Source: Elgaria multicarinata webbii (Eukaryota > Chordata > Lepidosauria > Squamata > Anguidae). From it: a stretch of DNA of 64,000 nt. This document shows positions 41,559 to 52,348 of this stretch, piece after piece. The notes under the pieces are model-generated. The model was not told the origin of the DNA. It did no database searches and saw nothing but the letters and a program-made list of their open reading frames with translations. The stretch lies in the NCBI RefSeq assembly GCF_023053635.1, contig NC_086178.1, forward strand, positions 32,787,226-32,851,225, read 5' to 3'. Every line of letters starts with the position of its first letter. Position 1 is the stretch's first letter. Both the position numbers and the translations under genes were made by a program.

Positions 41559-43537
41559 GTTCAGATCTCTGGTAAGAGCTATCTGTCTATTCCCAGCAGT
41601 CCATTGGGTAGGAAGGAAGAGGGTATCAGAAAAAGAGAGATGGGATGGCTACCCATTCCTGGCTTTGGCTTCTCCCACTACTGTCATGTGGCTCCTGAAT
41701 GTAGCCCTCAACAGGAAAAAGGTTCCACACTCCTGATAAGATTGCACTGCATAGCTCAATAAGCAAGACTTCTTGACTGAAATATAGCAAAAATAGACAT
41801 ATGTGCATTTGTCACCACATGGAATCCCTGTACTTTCCCACACAGAAGTAACTTTTCTGCAGAGAATCTAAGTGAAGTAACCAACTGTTCATTCAGTTAT
41901 CACAACCAAAGTGTTGGGAATCATTTTATACCCTGAAACTGCACACCACATCTTCAAAATAACAAAATTTTATGGGTATGGATGATTCTCTAATCAGGCT
42001 ATTTATGTCTTAGTCTAATTTTGTGACAATGCAGTTGTGAGCTTATTAACATATTTTAGCTCTTGTGATATGTATTGTGTATACATTTCTTAATACAATT
42101 TCATTCAAGTATTGTTTATATGTAATAAGCTATGCTTTTGCTCATGGAAATGTTCCTGTTCACTTTCGTGAAGATGTTTTTCATAAAATCACCAATTGGA
42201 CATCCCTTTTCTCCAGAATTTGCCAACACCAAATATCCATTAAACACTGTATGTGAAACTGACTTCCCCTAGAGACCACTCATATTGAACATTCTATGGC
42301 ACAGTTATCTGTGCTTGTGTGAAGGTTGCCACTTTTTGTCAATGTTGCATCTGCTGATCATCAACGCTAAGCTCCATAGGATGAGCTAAGCACAGGATGT
42401 GCTGGTTGGAAAGATTTAGGTGTGACCTAGCAGAAGCATATTTGTCCTCCTCATGACAACCCCTCCAGTTCTCTGAAAATGCTATGCATGGGATCAGCAG
42501 ACACTGCTGAATGGGGGTGAGCTGCCTGTGGGGTGGGTGGGGGAGATCCTCAGAATTGGGCAGAAGCATCTTCCGGGAGCAGAACCTTCCATTAATGAAA
42601 GGCAGTTCTTGGATCCAGCCACTAGTTAAGTAGAGGTATGTGCGCATGAGAAAAAAGCATTTTACTAGTTACTAGATGTAGACACAAAGAGACATAGGAT
42701 ATAAGGAGGAAGCAACTAAATTATCTCTTCCATGAATTAGCCCAGCAGTGGCTTCTGCAGTTGTGTGAATTGTTATGAATCTTGGAAGCTGTGTGTTTCG
42801 CCCAAGGCAAGAGACAGCTCTGAATAAGAGCTGGCCTTTATATTTTCAGAAACTGGGGTCAGTCAGCCACTTCTTTGAATCCTTTGAATTTGTCTTTGAA
42901 TCCTAGGTATTATATAACCTGATAGCTGCAGCATCTAGCGGTGACTCAGTCTGCAATCTCCACCTTGAGATTGGGTCAAAAATGCAGACACCATAACCAC
43001 AATGTCTGGCCTCATTTTGGGGCTTTGTTTCGCACCTCCCCCACAATCCACTTTCCCTACCACCTAGTCTGACGAAGAGTTCTGGAGTACTCAAAAGCTT
43101 GTGCACTCTTTTATAGCGTTTTAGTCAGTCCTGATAAAACAATTACCCAAATGTGGATTTGGGGGAATTAAAAAAAAACCTTCAAAGACCAATAGGCCTA
43201 TCTTTGCTTTCCAAATATGTATGCATTCAGTTTCAATATTTTACTCTTAATTAGCAGCATCCTTCCTTTGAACAACAAAAAAAATGTATTGGGCTGTGAC
43301 TGTAATAACCAATTCATTCACCATCATTTCATTGTCTATGGCAGGATTAAAGCTCCCACAAAGGTTATCCACTTATACCCAAAGAAAAAGTTGGTTGTTA
43401 ATATAGACCCCTCTTAACATTGACCTACTAGGTTCCACATAAAAGTGTGCTAGGTGGGTGAAGAGACAATAATAAAGAGAATTGTGCTCTCTCCACCAGC
43501 TTAGTGAAATGAAGGAAATAAATGCTTGTTAGCAGTT
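41559..43537. other. Intergenic stretch, no gene recognised
   Basis: AT-rich sequence without named repeat. No SIAH2 or ERICH6 exon is expected here and none is seen. Confidence 0.35.
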
Positions 43538-43596
43538 TGGGGTGCAATCCTGCGCATGCTTAGCACCATGTACATTGATGGTGCTATATAAATAAA

Positions 43597-43644
<48 letters not shown>

Positions 43645-43738
43645 GCTAGGAAAAAAAGTCCTATGCCTCCCATGCTAGCTGAGGAATGCTGGGAATTGTA
43701 GGACTTTTTTCTATCTAAACATACGTAGGATTGCACCC
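43538..43738. mobile_element. GGGTGCAATCC palindromic MITE split by a LINE tail
   Basis: The left end GGGGTGCAATCCTGCGCATG is followed at 43562 by a LINE tail; the rest resumes at about 43646 and ends CGTAGGATTGCACCC. Intact relatives are at 52908 and 54858. Confidence 0.75.
43562..43645 (+). mobile_element. LINE 3' tail (GGTGCTATATAAATAA family) with microsatellite
   Basis: GCACCATGTACATTGATGGT, GCTATATAAATAAATAAA and an AAT run. Only about 40 bp of element precede the tail, so it is an extreme 5' truncation inserted into the MITE. Confidence 0.75.
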
Positions 43739-43819
43739 TAAATTATTGAGTCACAGTGATTTACAGGTTCGGGAAAATGCAACCTAAAAGCAAAAGCACA
43801 CCAAAAGAGAGCGCCTGCG

Positions 43820-44085
43820 TAACTAGTAAGGGGCGGGACTTGAGGTGAGAAGCACTGGCTGAATCTGCCTCTTTGAAGTCCGGGTAGAGTCGAGTGCTGC
43901 GGCACCGTTACCCTGGAGACTAGAATGCAAAACATTGCGCGTCATAGAGAGCATCGAACGTCGGTCCTTTTCAGCAGTCCCTGGAGTCTTAAAGGGGCCG
44001 GGGCCCCTGCACGATGTGTTTGCAAGGAGAGATTTGGTGCAGCGCATTATGGAAGGCGCTTCCGGGAACCTGGGAAAGGATTGCG
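43820..44085 (+). promoter_or_regulatory. ERICH6: Putative ERICH6 promoter
   Basis: After kilobases of AT-rich intergenic sequence, this block is locally GC/CpG-rich (GGGGCGGGAC, GTCGAGTGCTGCGGCACCG) without repeat signature, and it directly precedes the first candidate ERICH6 exon. It contains an X-box match at 43907. No TATA box is evident. Confidence 0.5.
43907..43920 (+). promoter_or_regulatory. RFX X-box motif
   Basis: GTTACCCTGGAGAC fits the X-box consensus RYYNYY-N(1-3)-RRNRAC at every position. RFX factors use such sites to drive genes of motile and sensory cilia. It lies about 180 bp before the candidate start codon. Function is inferred. Confidence 0.5.
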
Positions 44086-44197
44086 ATGGAGCCAGAGAGC
44101 CAGGTGCTGCTTGGGAGTCAATGCCCTGGAACATCGGTGCCACAGAGAAACATGGGAGAAAGAAGCCGGGGTCGGGGAGTGGATTTGAAAGAGATAG
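44086..44197 (+). CDS. ERICH6: ERICH6 candidate first coding exon (tentative)
   Basis: An ATG at 44086 in good context (GCGATGG) opens a frame beginning MEPESQVLLGSQCPG and reading on to GVDLKEI. Ending at 44197 leaves one base, which joins the two leading bases of the next exon in frame and gives EIDSEDVGK at the junction. The donor, ATAG followed by GTTTTC, is poor, so this exon boundary is weak. It is not clearly similar to the mammalian N-terminus, which is a long glutamate run. Other starts nearby (43925) give frames that do not fit. The exon is inferred from promoter context and phase only. Confidence 0.35.
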
Positions 44198-44756
44198 GTT
44201 TTCAATGTATCATCCCATAGACTTTATGGCGTAGAGTCTTGGCGACACACCCCATGGAGGGAGGGCTACGGGGGTCCGATGTCAGGTGTAGCAGAGGAGA
44301 CATCAGTGAATTCATACAGGTGTGTTAAATTCAACTAGATATATGCGCGTCGCCAAATCCAGGTTTTGAAAAGGAGATTTGGCCACGTGAAGAAGCATTA
44401 CTCCGTCTTGTCTCTCTCCAAAGATGCAAGCTTGGGTCGCAAATTGTCAGGGCTGGCCCAAGGCATTATGCTGCCTTGGACAGAGCAGCAAATTTACTAT
44501 TACAACACCCCCCAAACCTGCTGCCTGAAACAGCCATGTCACTCTGCCTAATGGTAGGGCCGGCTCTGCACATTGCAGATCTCTTCTCACCAGCAGATGT
44601 TGAAAGGGTATTCTTGTTAATTAGTTTTGCCATGTTTTTAAACAGCGATTGCATCTTCATGTTGCCCTCTTGTGCCCCAATCAAATAAGAATGGCAGAAC
44701 CATCCTTCCACCCCAACAAACACATACACATGCTTACACTTTTCACTGTGTGTCCT
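44198..44756. other. ERICH6 intron stretch
   Basis: No recognisable repeat or exon. Confidence 0.35.
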
Positions 44757-44862
44757 TTGGCTCAAAGGACTCTAACTCCCATCAGCACCAGCCAGAATAG
44801 CCAATGGTTAGGGTTGATGGGAAATGTAGTCCAAAAACATCTGGGTATTATATGTTCCCCAC
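44757..44862. repeat. Palindromic hairpin repeat
   Basis: CTCTAACTCCCATCAGCACC pairs with GGGTTGATGGGAAATGTAGT; the outer arms are eroded. Confidence 0.65.
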
Positions 44863-45030
44863 CCTTTGTCTAGTGTATTTACAACCATTGTACATTAGTA
44901 AAATATTGTTCCCATGAATATCATTTTTACTTAGTGTTGAAATGTAGTACTTTGGCCCAGATCCAACTGAAATATCATGATTAAGTCCTGCTGAAAGCAA
45001 AGACTGTTCTTACATAGATTTGCTTGGATG

Positions 45031-45572
45031 TGTCAGGGAAATTCCCTGGTCCGGTAGGGAGGGAAACAAAACTCCAGGCAGGTCCAGATACAAAGGCTTT
45101 TATTCAGACTGCACGTGTAGGAGACAGGCAGCCTCCAGCAGGCAAGCTGAAGGACAGACTCTTTGACCATCACCCCCACACTGCAAACTTTTATACATTC
45201 AGTGTTGCTCTGATGAAATCATACTTTCCCTCCTCCCTCCCGCGATTGATTGCAAGTCCCATCACTTTTTCCATAAACGAAACTATTCTTTTGCATAAAC
45301 AAAGCCCAATATTATGGCACCAATAACCAGTACAAATGTAACTTCATGTTCCTGATAAGCACTCCAAGGGCAGCTGGAAAATCCCAGAGTCTACTTCTGA
45401 AATGGCCAGTCAGGGGATTTTGAGGTATTTTGGAAAAGGAAGGATGAGATCATCCTGTCCAAGTGATATGCCGGGATCAGACATTCAAGGCTTTCAGATA
45501 TGGATTCTAGGAAAAGGCAACGATTTGGCCGGTTGGGTCAGGAGCCAGTGTGTGGATGACAAGTTCATGACA
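45031..45572 (-). mobile_element. Solitary LTR of an endogenous retrovirus-type element (fossil)
   Basis: The block is bounded by TGTCA and TGACA. Read on the minus strand, it has a U3-like part, a TATAAAA box, an AATAAA signal about 110 bases on (CTGAATAAAAGCC), and a U5-like end in CCCTGACA. No gag, pol or env sequence is adjacent, so it is a solo LTR left by recombination. I see no clear short target duplication, which suggests some age or an inexact right edge. It lies in an ERICH6 intron in antisense orientation. Confidence 0.65.
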
Positions 45573-45883
45573 GCCTTAAATCGCCTCTAGTCTGGCTTTT
45601 CACAATTTATTAATTCAGGAAAAGTGGGGGCAGAGGGCTAAAGATTTCTGGGGTGCTTGTGTACTTTTCACCTCTGACAGGAACTATGGGACTTTTCAGA
45701 TTTCCCTGTCAGATGTATATGTTATTGAATTCAATTGCAGCCTTTTCATGACTAACTCTAGCTGAAGTGGGGCCAGGGTTTTGTTTTTTGTACAACTGTT
45801 CATCCAAATACTGGAAACTATAATCGGATGCCTTTAGGAACATGTTGCAAACCAACTCACCTACATCATTTTGCATTCAACAG
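45573..45883. other. ERICH6 intron stretch
   Basis: No recognisable repeat. The end supplies the acceptor of the next exon. Confidence 0.4.
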
Positions 45884-45938
45884 ACAGTGAAGATGTTGGA
45901 AAAGGACCCTCAACCCCAGGAACTGATAATTCAGGCAG
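45884..45938 (+). CDS. ERICH6: ERICH6 exon 2 (predicted)
   Basis: The acceptor TTGCATTCAACAG and a perfect donor CAG/GTAAGT bound 55 nt. Only the frame giving SEDVGKGPSTPGTDNSG fits: it starts with two bases completing a codon and ends with AG, which joins the G of the next exon to make arginine. The peptide is acidic and low in complexity, as expected in the N-terminal part of ERICH6. No residue-level match to mammals is claimed for this exon; support comes from splice sites and phase. Confidence 0.6.
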
Positions 45939-46634
45939 GTAAGTAAATGGTAAACCAGGTTTTATTTGTTTTTATTCTTCAGTGGTAGTAATTTGTCACA
46001 ATGTTGCATTGTATGAAGAGATGGTGAATGTTTCTCAAAGCACTGCTAGCCGTCCATCGAAATTCATTGGCAGTAGGTTCAAGACAAATGAGAGGAAGCA
46101 CTTCCCCCCGCCCATAACAAATAGTTCACTTATGGCAGGTGCTCTATATTTTTGGCTCTGAGAGCTGCATCAGGTGGGCCCAGGGGGCTATCCATATATC
46201 GTACACTTAGTCATGTGCAAGCACACACGAGCCTAGGGATTCCCTTCTAAGAATCCCATGAGAAATCGGAGATAAGGAAGGGGAAGTCCTGTGGCTTTCC
46301 CTGGCAGATGCAGAGGGGCCGGTGAGCTGAATGTGCCTCATAGGCCACACTTTTGCATCCTTGACTTATGGCATTAATTGCCCGAGATGTGGAGATGGCT
46401 ACTACTTTAGAAGGCTTTTTAAAAACATGGAAGACACATTTATCCAAGGATAATAGCAGTGATAGTTAAAAATGGAACCTCAGTATTCAGCGGGGCCATG
46501 TTTGTGTTCACCAAGTGCTCGGGTACAATACCGTGTCCTCCTTGTGAGCTTCTCAGGGTTGTCTGGCTGGCAGCTGTTGAAAGCAGAATACAAGACTAGA
46601 TGGACATTTGGTGGAATCCAACGAGGTAGTTCTT
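45939..46634. other. ERICH6 intron stretch
   Basis: No recognisable repeat or exon. Confidence 0.35.
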
Positions 46635-47144
46635 GGCTGGGTTCAGACGACACGATAAGCAACTGGGAGGGTGGAGTGGGGGGTAAAGAGTTAATCGTCC
46701 CCTGTGTTGCTTATCATGTCATGTGGGGGAGGGGAGACACAATGGGCATATAACTCACAGTACGCTATTTTTTCCATTTAACCCACGGAGAAAAACAACG
46801 GGCTGCTCTGTTGCTTATCCGGAGACCCGATGATTAAAATGTCATGTGGTAGGCACCATTGCATGTACCATGCGTTATTTCCATTGGTCATACACTTCTC
46901 TGGCAGGAGTGGCTGGAAGTGCCCCGGCCGGTCCTGTAGAGCCAGCAGAACTTGCAATGCATGATGGGATAGTGCCGGGAGGACTGAGGGAGGAGCACCA
47001 GCTGCCCGGAAGGACAACGGGACTTTCACCCGTGCAACGGGGGCGGGACAACATGTCATGTGGGGAGCACTGGCAACATAACACACAGTGAGTTGCCTAT
47101 TTCCCCCCTGCCCTGCTTGCCTAAAGTGTCGTCTGAACTCAGCC
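46635..47144. mobile_element. Foldback element with GTTCAGACGACAC ends
   Basis: Left GGCTGGGTTCAGACGACAC and, inverted, right GGCTGAGTTCAGACGACAC. Inner parts repeat CATGTCATGTGG and a diverged ATAAGCAAC. It has a GC-rich middle and no coding sequence. The termini resemble those of 59427. Confidence 0.75.
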
Positions 47145-48099
47145 CTTAAGTAGTGGACAGCTAAGTATTTTGTGCAGCTATTAAGTCGCTGTGAAGCAGT
47201 CTTAACTTCTTTTCTTCTATTTCCAGCATTTTTCTCTTTTCACTGGAATTTTGGATATGTGTAAAGGAGTACCGCACTAAGTTCTAATGTTCATGTTGCT
47301 ATGAACGCTGGCCTGGCCATACCTTTTGTTTGTATTCAGTGGTGGAGGGGAGGCACAAGGGACCACTGCTCTGGGCAGGGCCACCCTCCCAGATGGCAGA
47401 CTGGGTGGAGCAGCAGACCGCGTTTTCCCCTCTCCCCACCAAGAGAGGTCCTGGCCTCTGCCTCACTCCAGTGAGGCAGCACCTCACTAGGTGCTCCAAA
47501 AAGCCCATTAGTCACTCTCCCTCTGCAACATTTGCTGCAGCAGGCGAGCGGCAAGGTGGCAGGTGGTGATGGGAGCAGGGATGAAGGGCAGCAGTGGCAA
47601 AAGGGGGTGATGCAGTGGTGCAGTGTGTTCATGCCCTCCCACATCAGCATCAGGCCCTGGTTCTGGGACTTTTTTTTTTTTAGAGCAGGAGCAGTGATGT
47701 CATCTGGTCAAGCACTCTGGCAGGTGAATAAGGAGAAAATGAAGTTTTATGATAGTTTGTGGCAGAGTAACTTAGATTTGGAGAATGAGGAAAATAATCA
47801 AGCAAAGGCAGGATACTTCTTTCTTTGATGGACTTCCTACTTCATGATAGCAGTTTAAATCATAACACTTCTTTGCCAGATTGTTTGCATTTCTAATTTA
47901 AAATGAAAGATTATGTTCCAGCTGGCTGAAGAAGAGCATTCCTTACACACAATGACTCAGTTTGTGCAATCGCAGCAGCCCACCGTGGCTTGTTTAACCC
48001 ATGGTGGGTTGTGTCACATGATGATCGCCATTTTTTCATTTACTGTACAGCATCCATAGTTTAGATTATGTATATGTTTTTGTTAAAATATAAATGCAA
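47145..48099. other. ERICH6 intron stretch
   Basis: A short foldback remnant (AACCCATGGTGGGTT) lies at about 47985-48015. The rest is not assignable. Confidence 0.35.
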
Positions 48100-49095
48100 G
48101 ACTGTACAGCACACAAAGAGATTAATTTTGATTGCCTAAAGGATTTGCTGAAGTAGCGTGGACTTGAAGAGTATCTGGAGTCGGCTGGTAACCACTCACT
48201 CAAGTCCCTTAACCAGGAAGTGGTCATTAGCCTTTGGCTACAATTGTTAAGATCATCTTGGTCCAAGTATGTTTCTTACAGGACTAGTCACATTACCACG
48301 TTCTTTAAGGTGTTTGGAGCCACACCATCTCTTAATGAGGAAGTTGCCACTTCCTAGACCCAGGCAACAATCTCCTTCTTGCGATATGTAAGGAGAGGAG
48401 AAAAGGTTGAGAATATATATGTTGTTGGGTGGACATTTCCAAGCATCTTGTCCACATTTTTATGCTCTAAAATCTTAAATTATTCAACAAAGATCAGGCA
48501 GAGTCCTGAATGCTTAAGCTCATGGGTTTATATTCATTGTGGAGTCCAAATCGTGGTGGATACAAGCAATGTTGTCCTCAAAATTTCTTCTGAACATGTC
48601 ATGAGTTCCACCCTATCTCCTACTGGGCAAGATTTCAAAAGGCCCTTTGGAAAAGTTCCACTTAACAACATTGTGAGGACACAATATTGGTGGAGAAAAA
48701 TGGCTTCTCCCATCTCCACCTCCACAAAATAGGCTTGATGATGAGCTCTTCCTTGTTTTTGGTAAAACCCATCATGAGACTTTCTCCAAGTGCGTTCTAG
48801 TAATTGCCCAGCTTGCTTCATTGCCCTCAACTCAAGTGTATAAGAAGGTGCCAGACAGACTGTGCTCAGTGGGAGAGGATGCTTGAGAACAATGTTGATT
48901 ATGTCAACATTTCAGTCATTTGTGCATTCCACAGACTGACCCGGGAATTTGCAGCTGTACCACCCGGGGTATTCCCTAAAGCCTTCTAGAATCCATTAGA
49001 ATACATTTGCCTCTCTGGATGGACCAGCCTTGCAGAGGAGTAGAGTGCTTGTCAGCCTAAACTTCAACACGAAGTGATCTGACCATGACAAAGGA
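48100..49095 (-). mobile_element. Old LINE ORF2 fragment between endonuclease and RT (L2/CR1 group)
   Basis: On the minus strand the frame at 48830-48534 opens MRAMKQAGQLLERTWRKS, then reads AHHQAYF, the well-known linker motif between the endonuclease and reverse transcriptase of L2-group LINEs. Upstream on that strand, SDHFVLKFRLTSTLL resembles the end of the endonuclease (SDH motif). Frames are broken, so it is inactive. Confidence 0.75.
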
Positions 49096-49245
49096 GTAGA
49101 TGCAAAATCCTCCTCTTTCAGATCACCATTTTCCTGAGAAGGACATTAAATGCCTCTCAGTCTCAAATAAAGTCAACCTGTTTTATATATTGATCCTTAG
49201 TGCTGCAAAGGTAAATATCCTTTCTGTAATTTATTTTCAACACAG

Positions 49246-49337
49246 GGAAGCTGAAGGTAGCATGACAAATCCAGAGGATGACAACTTCAGAGGGATGGAA
49301 CTGGAGGACACCACTGAGGAGCCAGATATAGACACAA
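49246..49337 (+). CDS. ERICH6: ERICH6 exon 3 (predicted, acidic)
   Basis: The acceptor is TTATTTTCAACACAG. The frame gives EAEGSMTNPEDDNFRG and then MELEDTTEEPDIDT, strongly acidic, in line with the glutamate-rich region of ERICH6. The open frame continues to 49534, but the donor ACAA/GTACAG at 49338 is chosen because it leaves one base that joins the GT of the next exon to make serine (DTSSEDHP). This donor is weak, so the 3' boundary is the least certain part. Confidence 0.6.
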
Positions 49338-50250
49338 GTACAGAATTACTATTATTTTTGAAGTGGAAAATGAAAGGAATGCATCTTCAGTATATTGGGG
49401 AAGGAAGCCAGTACTTTGAGGCTCATCAGGATAAACATCCCCCCAGCATGGAGTGCCTTTTGTGCCCCCCCTTCATGGTCACCTTTGCAGGGCTACCCAG
49501 AAGGTTTATTGGGCCTGTTGCAGGTGTGATGTAGGCTCCCTGCTCCCAGCTCTGTTTGGCTCCCGCCTCAGCTCAGTACTTGCCCATCCCAAAGGCCAGC
49601 CGTGGTAGGCAGGACCATAGGCAAATTTGGGCAGGGCTGAATACAACTCCGCCTCACCTTTACATTGTTAGTAGTTTGTGGTAGGAAGCTTGTCTACTCA
49701 GAAGTAAGCATGAGCACCATGTTCATTCACAAATAAGCAAGGCAGGCCTTGGTACATCTACTCAGAAGTAAGCAGGACAAACAACTGCAGGTCTAGGCTC
49801 AGGAGGAAGCAGGACTGGATTACTCAGCAGAACTTTCCAATATCATGTCTACTCAGAAGTAAGCAGAGCAAGCCTCTACATGACTACTTAGAAGTAAGCA
49901 GGACAACTTTCTGCCAGGGCAGGAAACCTCTTATCTCCAATCAGGTGCTGGTTGGAAATAAGTGCTTTCCCCTGCTAAGGATTGAGAAAGGAAGCTCTTG
50001 ATCAGAGTAAGACCTTTTCCACTCGTGAGGTAGGGCCAGGGGAAGAAGCTGCCAGGCTGGATAAGGAATCCTGGTATATGTGGTATGCCTTATCAGGCCT
50101 GCAGATCAGTAGTTCCTTATTCCTGTTATATATGAACAATGCATGTAAAGGCAACACTGGAAAAGTCTCTTCCATCTAATACTGCAGCAAAAATGCTTTT
50201 TTCTATAAATGGTGCCCTGAGCTCAGTATGATATTGCTAAGTGCAGCCCA
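49338..50250. other. ERICH6 intron stretch with a recurring 16-mer
   Basis: Holds the CTACTCAGAAGTAAGC cluster at 49690-49905. Nothing else is recognisable. Confidence 0.4.
49690..49905 (+). repeat. Cluster of CTACTCAGAAGTAAGC copies
   Basis: Four copies of TCTACTCAGAAGTAAGCA or close variants occur in about 215 bp (near 49692, 49757, 49848 and 49882), separated by unlike sequence. The same motif is the core of the interspersed repeat at 40044. Confidence 0.7.
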
Positions 50251-50381
50251 TCCCGGCTAGGTGTTCTCCAAATGTGTTGGATTACAACTCCCACCATCCC
50301 CAGCCAGTACAGGCTGTAAATAATGGGAGTTGTAGCCTAATACATCTGGGGAGCACCAGGCTGGGGAAGGCTGACTTTTGT
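50251..50381. repeat. Palindromic hairpin repeat
   Basis: TGTTCTCCAAATGTGTTGGA pairs with ATACATCTGGGGAGCACCAG. It is one of the best-paired copies. Confidence 0.8.
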
Positions 50382-50671
50382 GCAAGACCTGATAGGGACA
50401 GTGATTGAGCATAACTGTAAAATGAGATAGGGTGGGTGTTTCAGAAATTAGGAAAGAACTGATTTGCATCCCCATCTAAGGAGGAATGTCTCCCCCTTGA
50501 TGACACTATGGTGGGGAGCGTTAGGTTTGTGCATATGTGGATTCATGTAATGGATGGTTGTATTAAAAATAACATTGGCTCTCCGAGAAAAATTCAGGAT
50601 GGAAGCTTTGTGTTTATTTAAGCATGTATGTGCCACCGTGTCTTGACTGTTAATGGTGCTTGTATGAACAG

Positions 50672-50726
50672 GTTCTGAAGATCATCCAGGAAGAGTTAGA
50701 AGTAGAGCTTCCATGTCTTCAGCTAG
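50672..50726 (+). CDS. ERICH6: ERICH6 exon 4 (predicted)
   Basis: The acceptor TGTATGAACAG and donor GCTAG/GTAACA bound 55 nt. In the phase required by both neighbours the peptide is SEDHPGRVRSRASMSSA. This aligns with mammalian ERICH6 around DDFPDVRPRLASIVSPS, recalled from memory, which supports the call. The alternative frame over the same bases is longer but breaks the chain. Confidence 0.75.
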
Positions 50727-50859
50727 GTAACAACAAAAATAACAAAACATTGGAATTAATTTTAGTGGGATTCTCCCTGTTACACTTAGAGGGAGATGGG
50801 ACGAAATTTCTGCTCCTTCCTAGGGTCTTTGCAGACATTATTTTTGAGCTTATATCAAT

Positions 50860-51032
50860 GGCCCCATTCAGAAGACACCTTAAATCACAGCTTTAACCAT
50901 GGTGGTTAAGCCAGAAAGCCTCATTCACCATGGATAAAGCCATGTTTTAAGGTGTCTTCTGAACACAGCTTGACGTTCTGTCTTAACCACTGTGGTTAAA
51001 GCTGTGGTTTAAAGTGTCTTCTGAATGGGGCC
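50860..51032. mobile_element. GGCCCCATTCAGAAGACAC foldback element
   Basis: Near-perfect inverted ends: GGCCCCATTCAGAAGACACC left and GGCCCCATTCAGAAGACACT inverted from the right. The arms continue with a TTTAACCA core and pair over about 50 bp. It is followed closely by a LINE 3' end. Confidence 0.8.
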
Positions 51033-51104
51033 ACTGTATCTCACTCAAACTGGTCTACCATGTGCCATGGGAGGTGGATTGCAGCTTCTGGCTTGGATCT
51101 GGAA

Positions 51105-51565
51105 TCAACCAGGTTATCTGAAGGAACGCCGCCTCCCATATGTACCTGCCCGGACCCTAAGGTCATCCTCAGGGGTCCTCCTCCATGAGCCCCTGCCAAA
51201 GGAAGTGAGGCAAGTAGCTACCAGGAGGAGGGCCTTCTCTGCTGTGGCACCCCGGCTGTGGAATGAGCTCCCTAAGGAGGTTTTCTTGGCACCTACATTA
51301 TATGCTTTTAGACGCCAGGTGAAGACCTTTTTATTCTCCCAACATTTTAACAATCTTTAAATTTTAAATAACATGGTTTTAAATTTGTAATTTTGCATTG
51401 CTGCTGTTTTATCTGGTTGAGCTTTTATATTGTATTTTATATTATGGTTTTATACTGTTGTTTTATACTTTGAATGTTTTTAATTTTTGTGAACCGCCCA
51501 GAGAGCTCCGGCTATTGGGCTGTATAGAAATGTAATTAATAAATAAATAAATAAATAAATATAAA
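51105..51565 (+). mobile_element. LINE 3' end (same family as 22283)
   Basis: The frame reads GYLKERRLPYVPARTLRSSS, then EVRQVATRRRAFSAVAPRLW and NELPKEVFLAPTLYAF, and the 3' UTR ends GCTATTGGGCTGTATAGAA with an AAAT tail. It is closely similar to 22283-23215 and fairly young. Confidence 0.85.
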
Positions 51566-52348
51566 TAAACCTTCTATGGACAAAAGCTCACGGATGGTGC
51601 TTCTTGCCTGATTTTGGGCAATTCTTCCGCCACCCCTGCACTGCAGCTCATCCCATTCAGCACGGCCACTCGACCCTCTGGGTAGCATTTTCAGTGGGCT
51701 GTAGGGCTGTCACAGGGAGAAGCTAGCAGGGAGCCTGCTATCGCCAGCCCAGTTGCTCATGCCTAAATCTGGATCCAACCCCAGGTGTGTGGAAGCCCCC
51801 ACGGCTACTTTTGTGGCTCTCATGGGAAAGCTTGCCTCAGCCTCACATAAAATAAATTTTAAAAAAAACACTACCTTCGCTTTTGAGGAGAACACTTCTT
51901 ACATTCTTTACAAATATTTTTATAATATTTAACAGGATTTCTTCATTTGGTTTAAACATGTTATTGCTTGTTCCTGTTACTGACCCCATTGGCCAGTGGG
52001 AGAAATTGTGATGGTATTGCAATAGCACAAGTAGATTTGGGGCTCGGGCCCATGGGCCCAGGCCTAGCAACGCTCCTGGTTGACACCCATCATCTGAGTT
52101 TGCTATTAGAAGGAAAGATACCTGCTGCAATTGCACCGAATTGTAGAATTCCTATAGCAGAATTCTTCAGGACCTGACATAACTGCTATGGCTGGAAAGC
52201 TCCGGGCCTTGCATATACATATCTTGACAGGGTTCAACAATGTAGAAGCATGTGCATTTGCAGATGCTGTCATAACGTATTGGGCTTCTCTAATCAGTTA
52301 TTTGCCAATGCCCGCAGGGATTAATATATTGTCATTCAATCTTCTTAG
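51566..52348. other. ERICH6 intron stretch
   Basis: No recognisable repeat or extra exon. Confidence 0.35.

Noticed and set aside
43925-44188. Alternative ERICH6 start at 43925
   Set aside because: The frame gives a cysteine- and arginine-rich peptide unlike ERICH6 and cannot join exon 2 in phase with any good donor.
51025-51360. A clean 111-codon frame near ERICH6 exon 5
   Set aside because: It is the same LINE C-terminus, with its 3' UTR and AAAT tail following.
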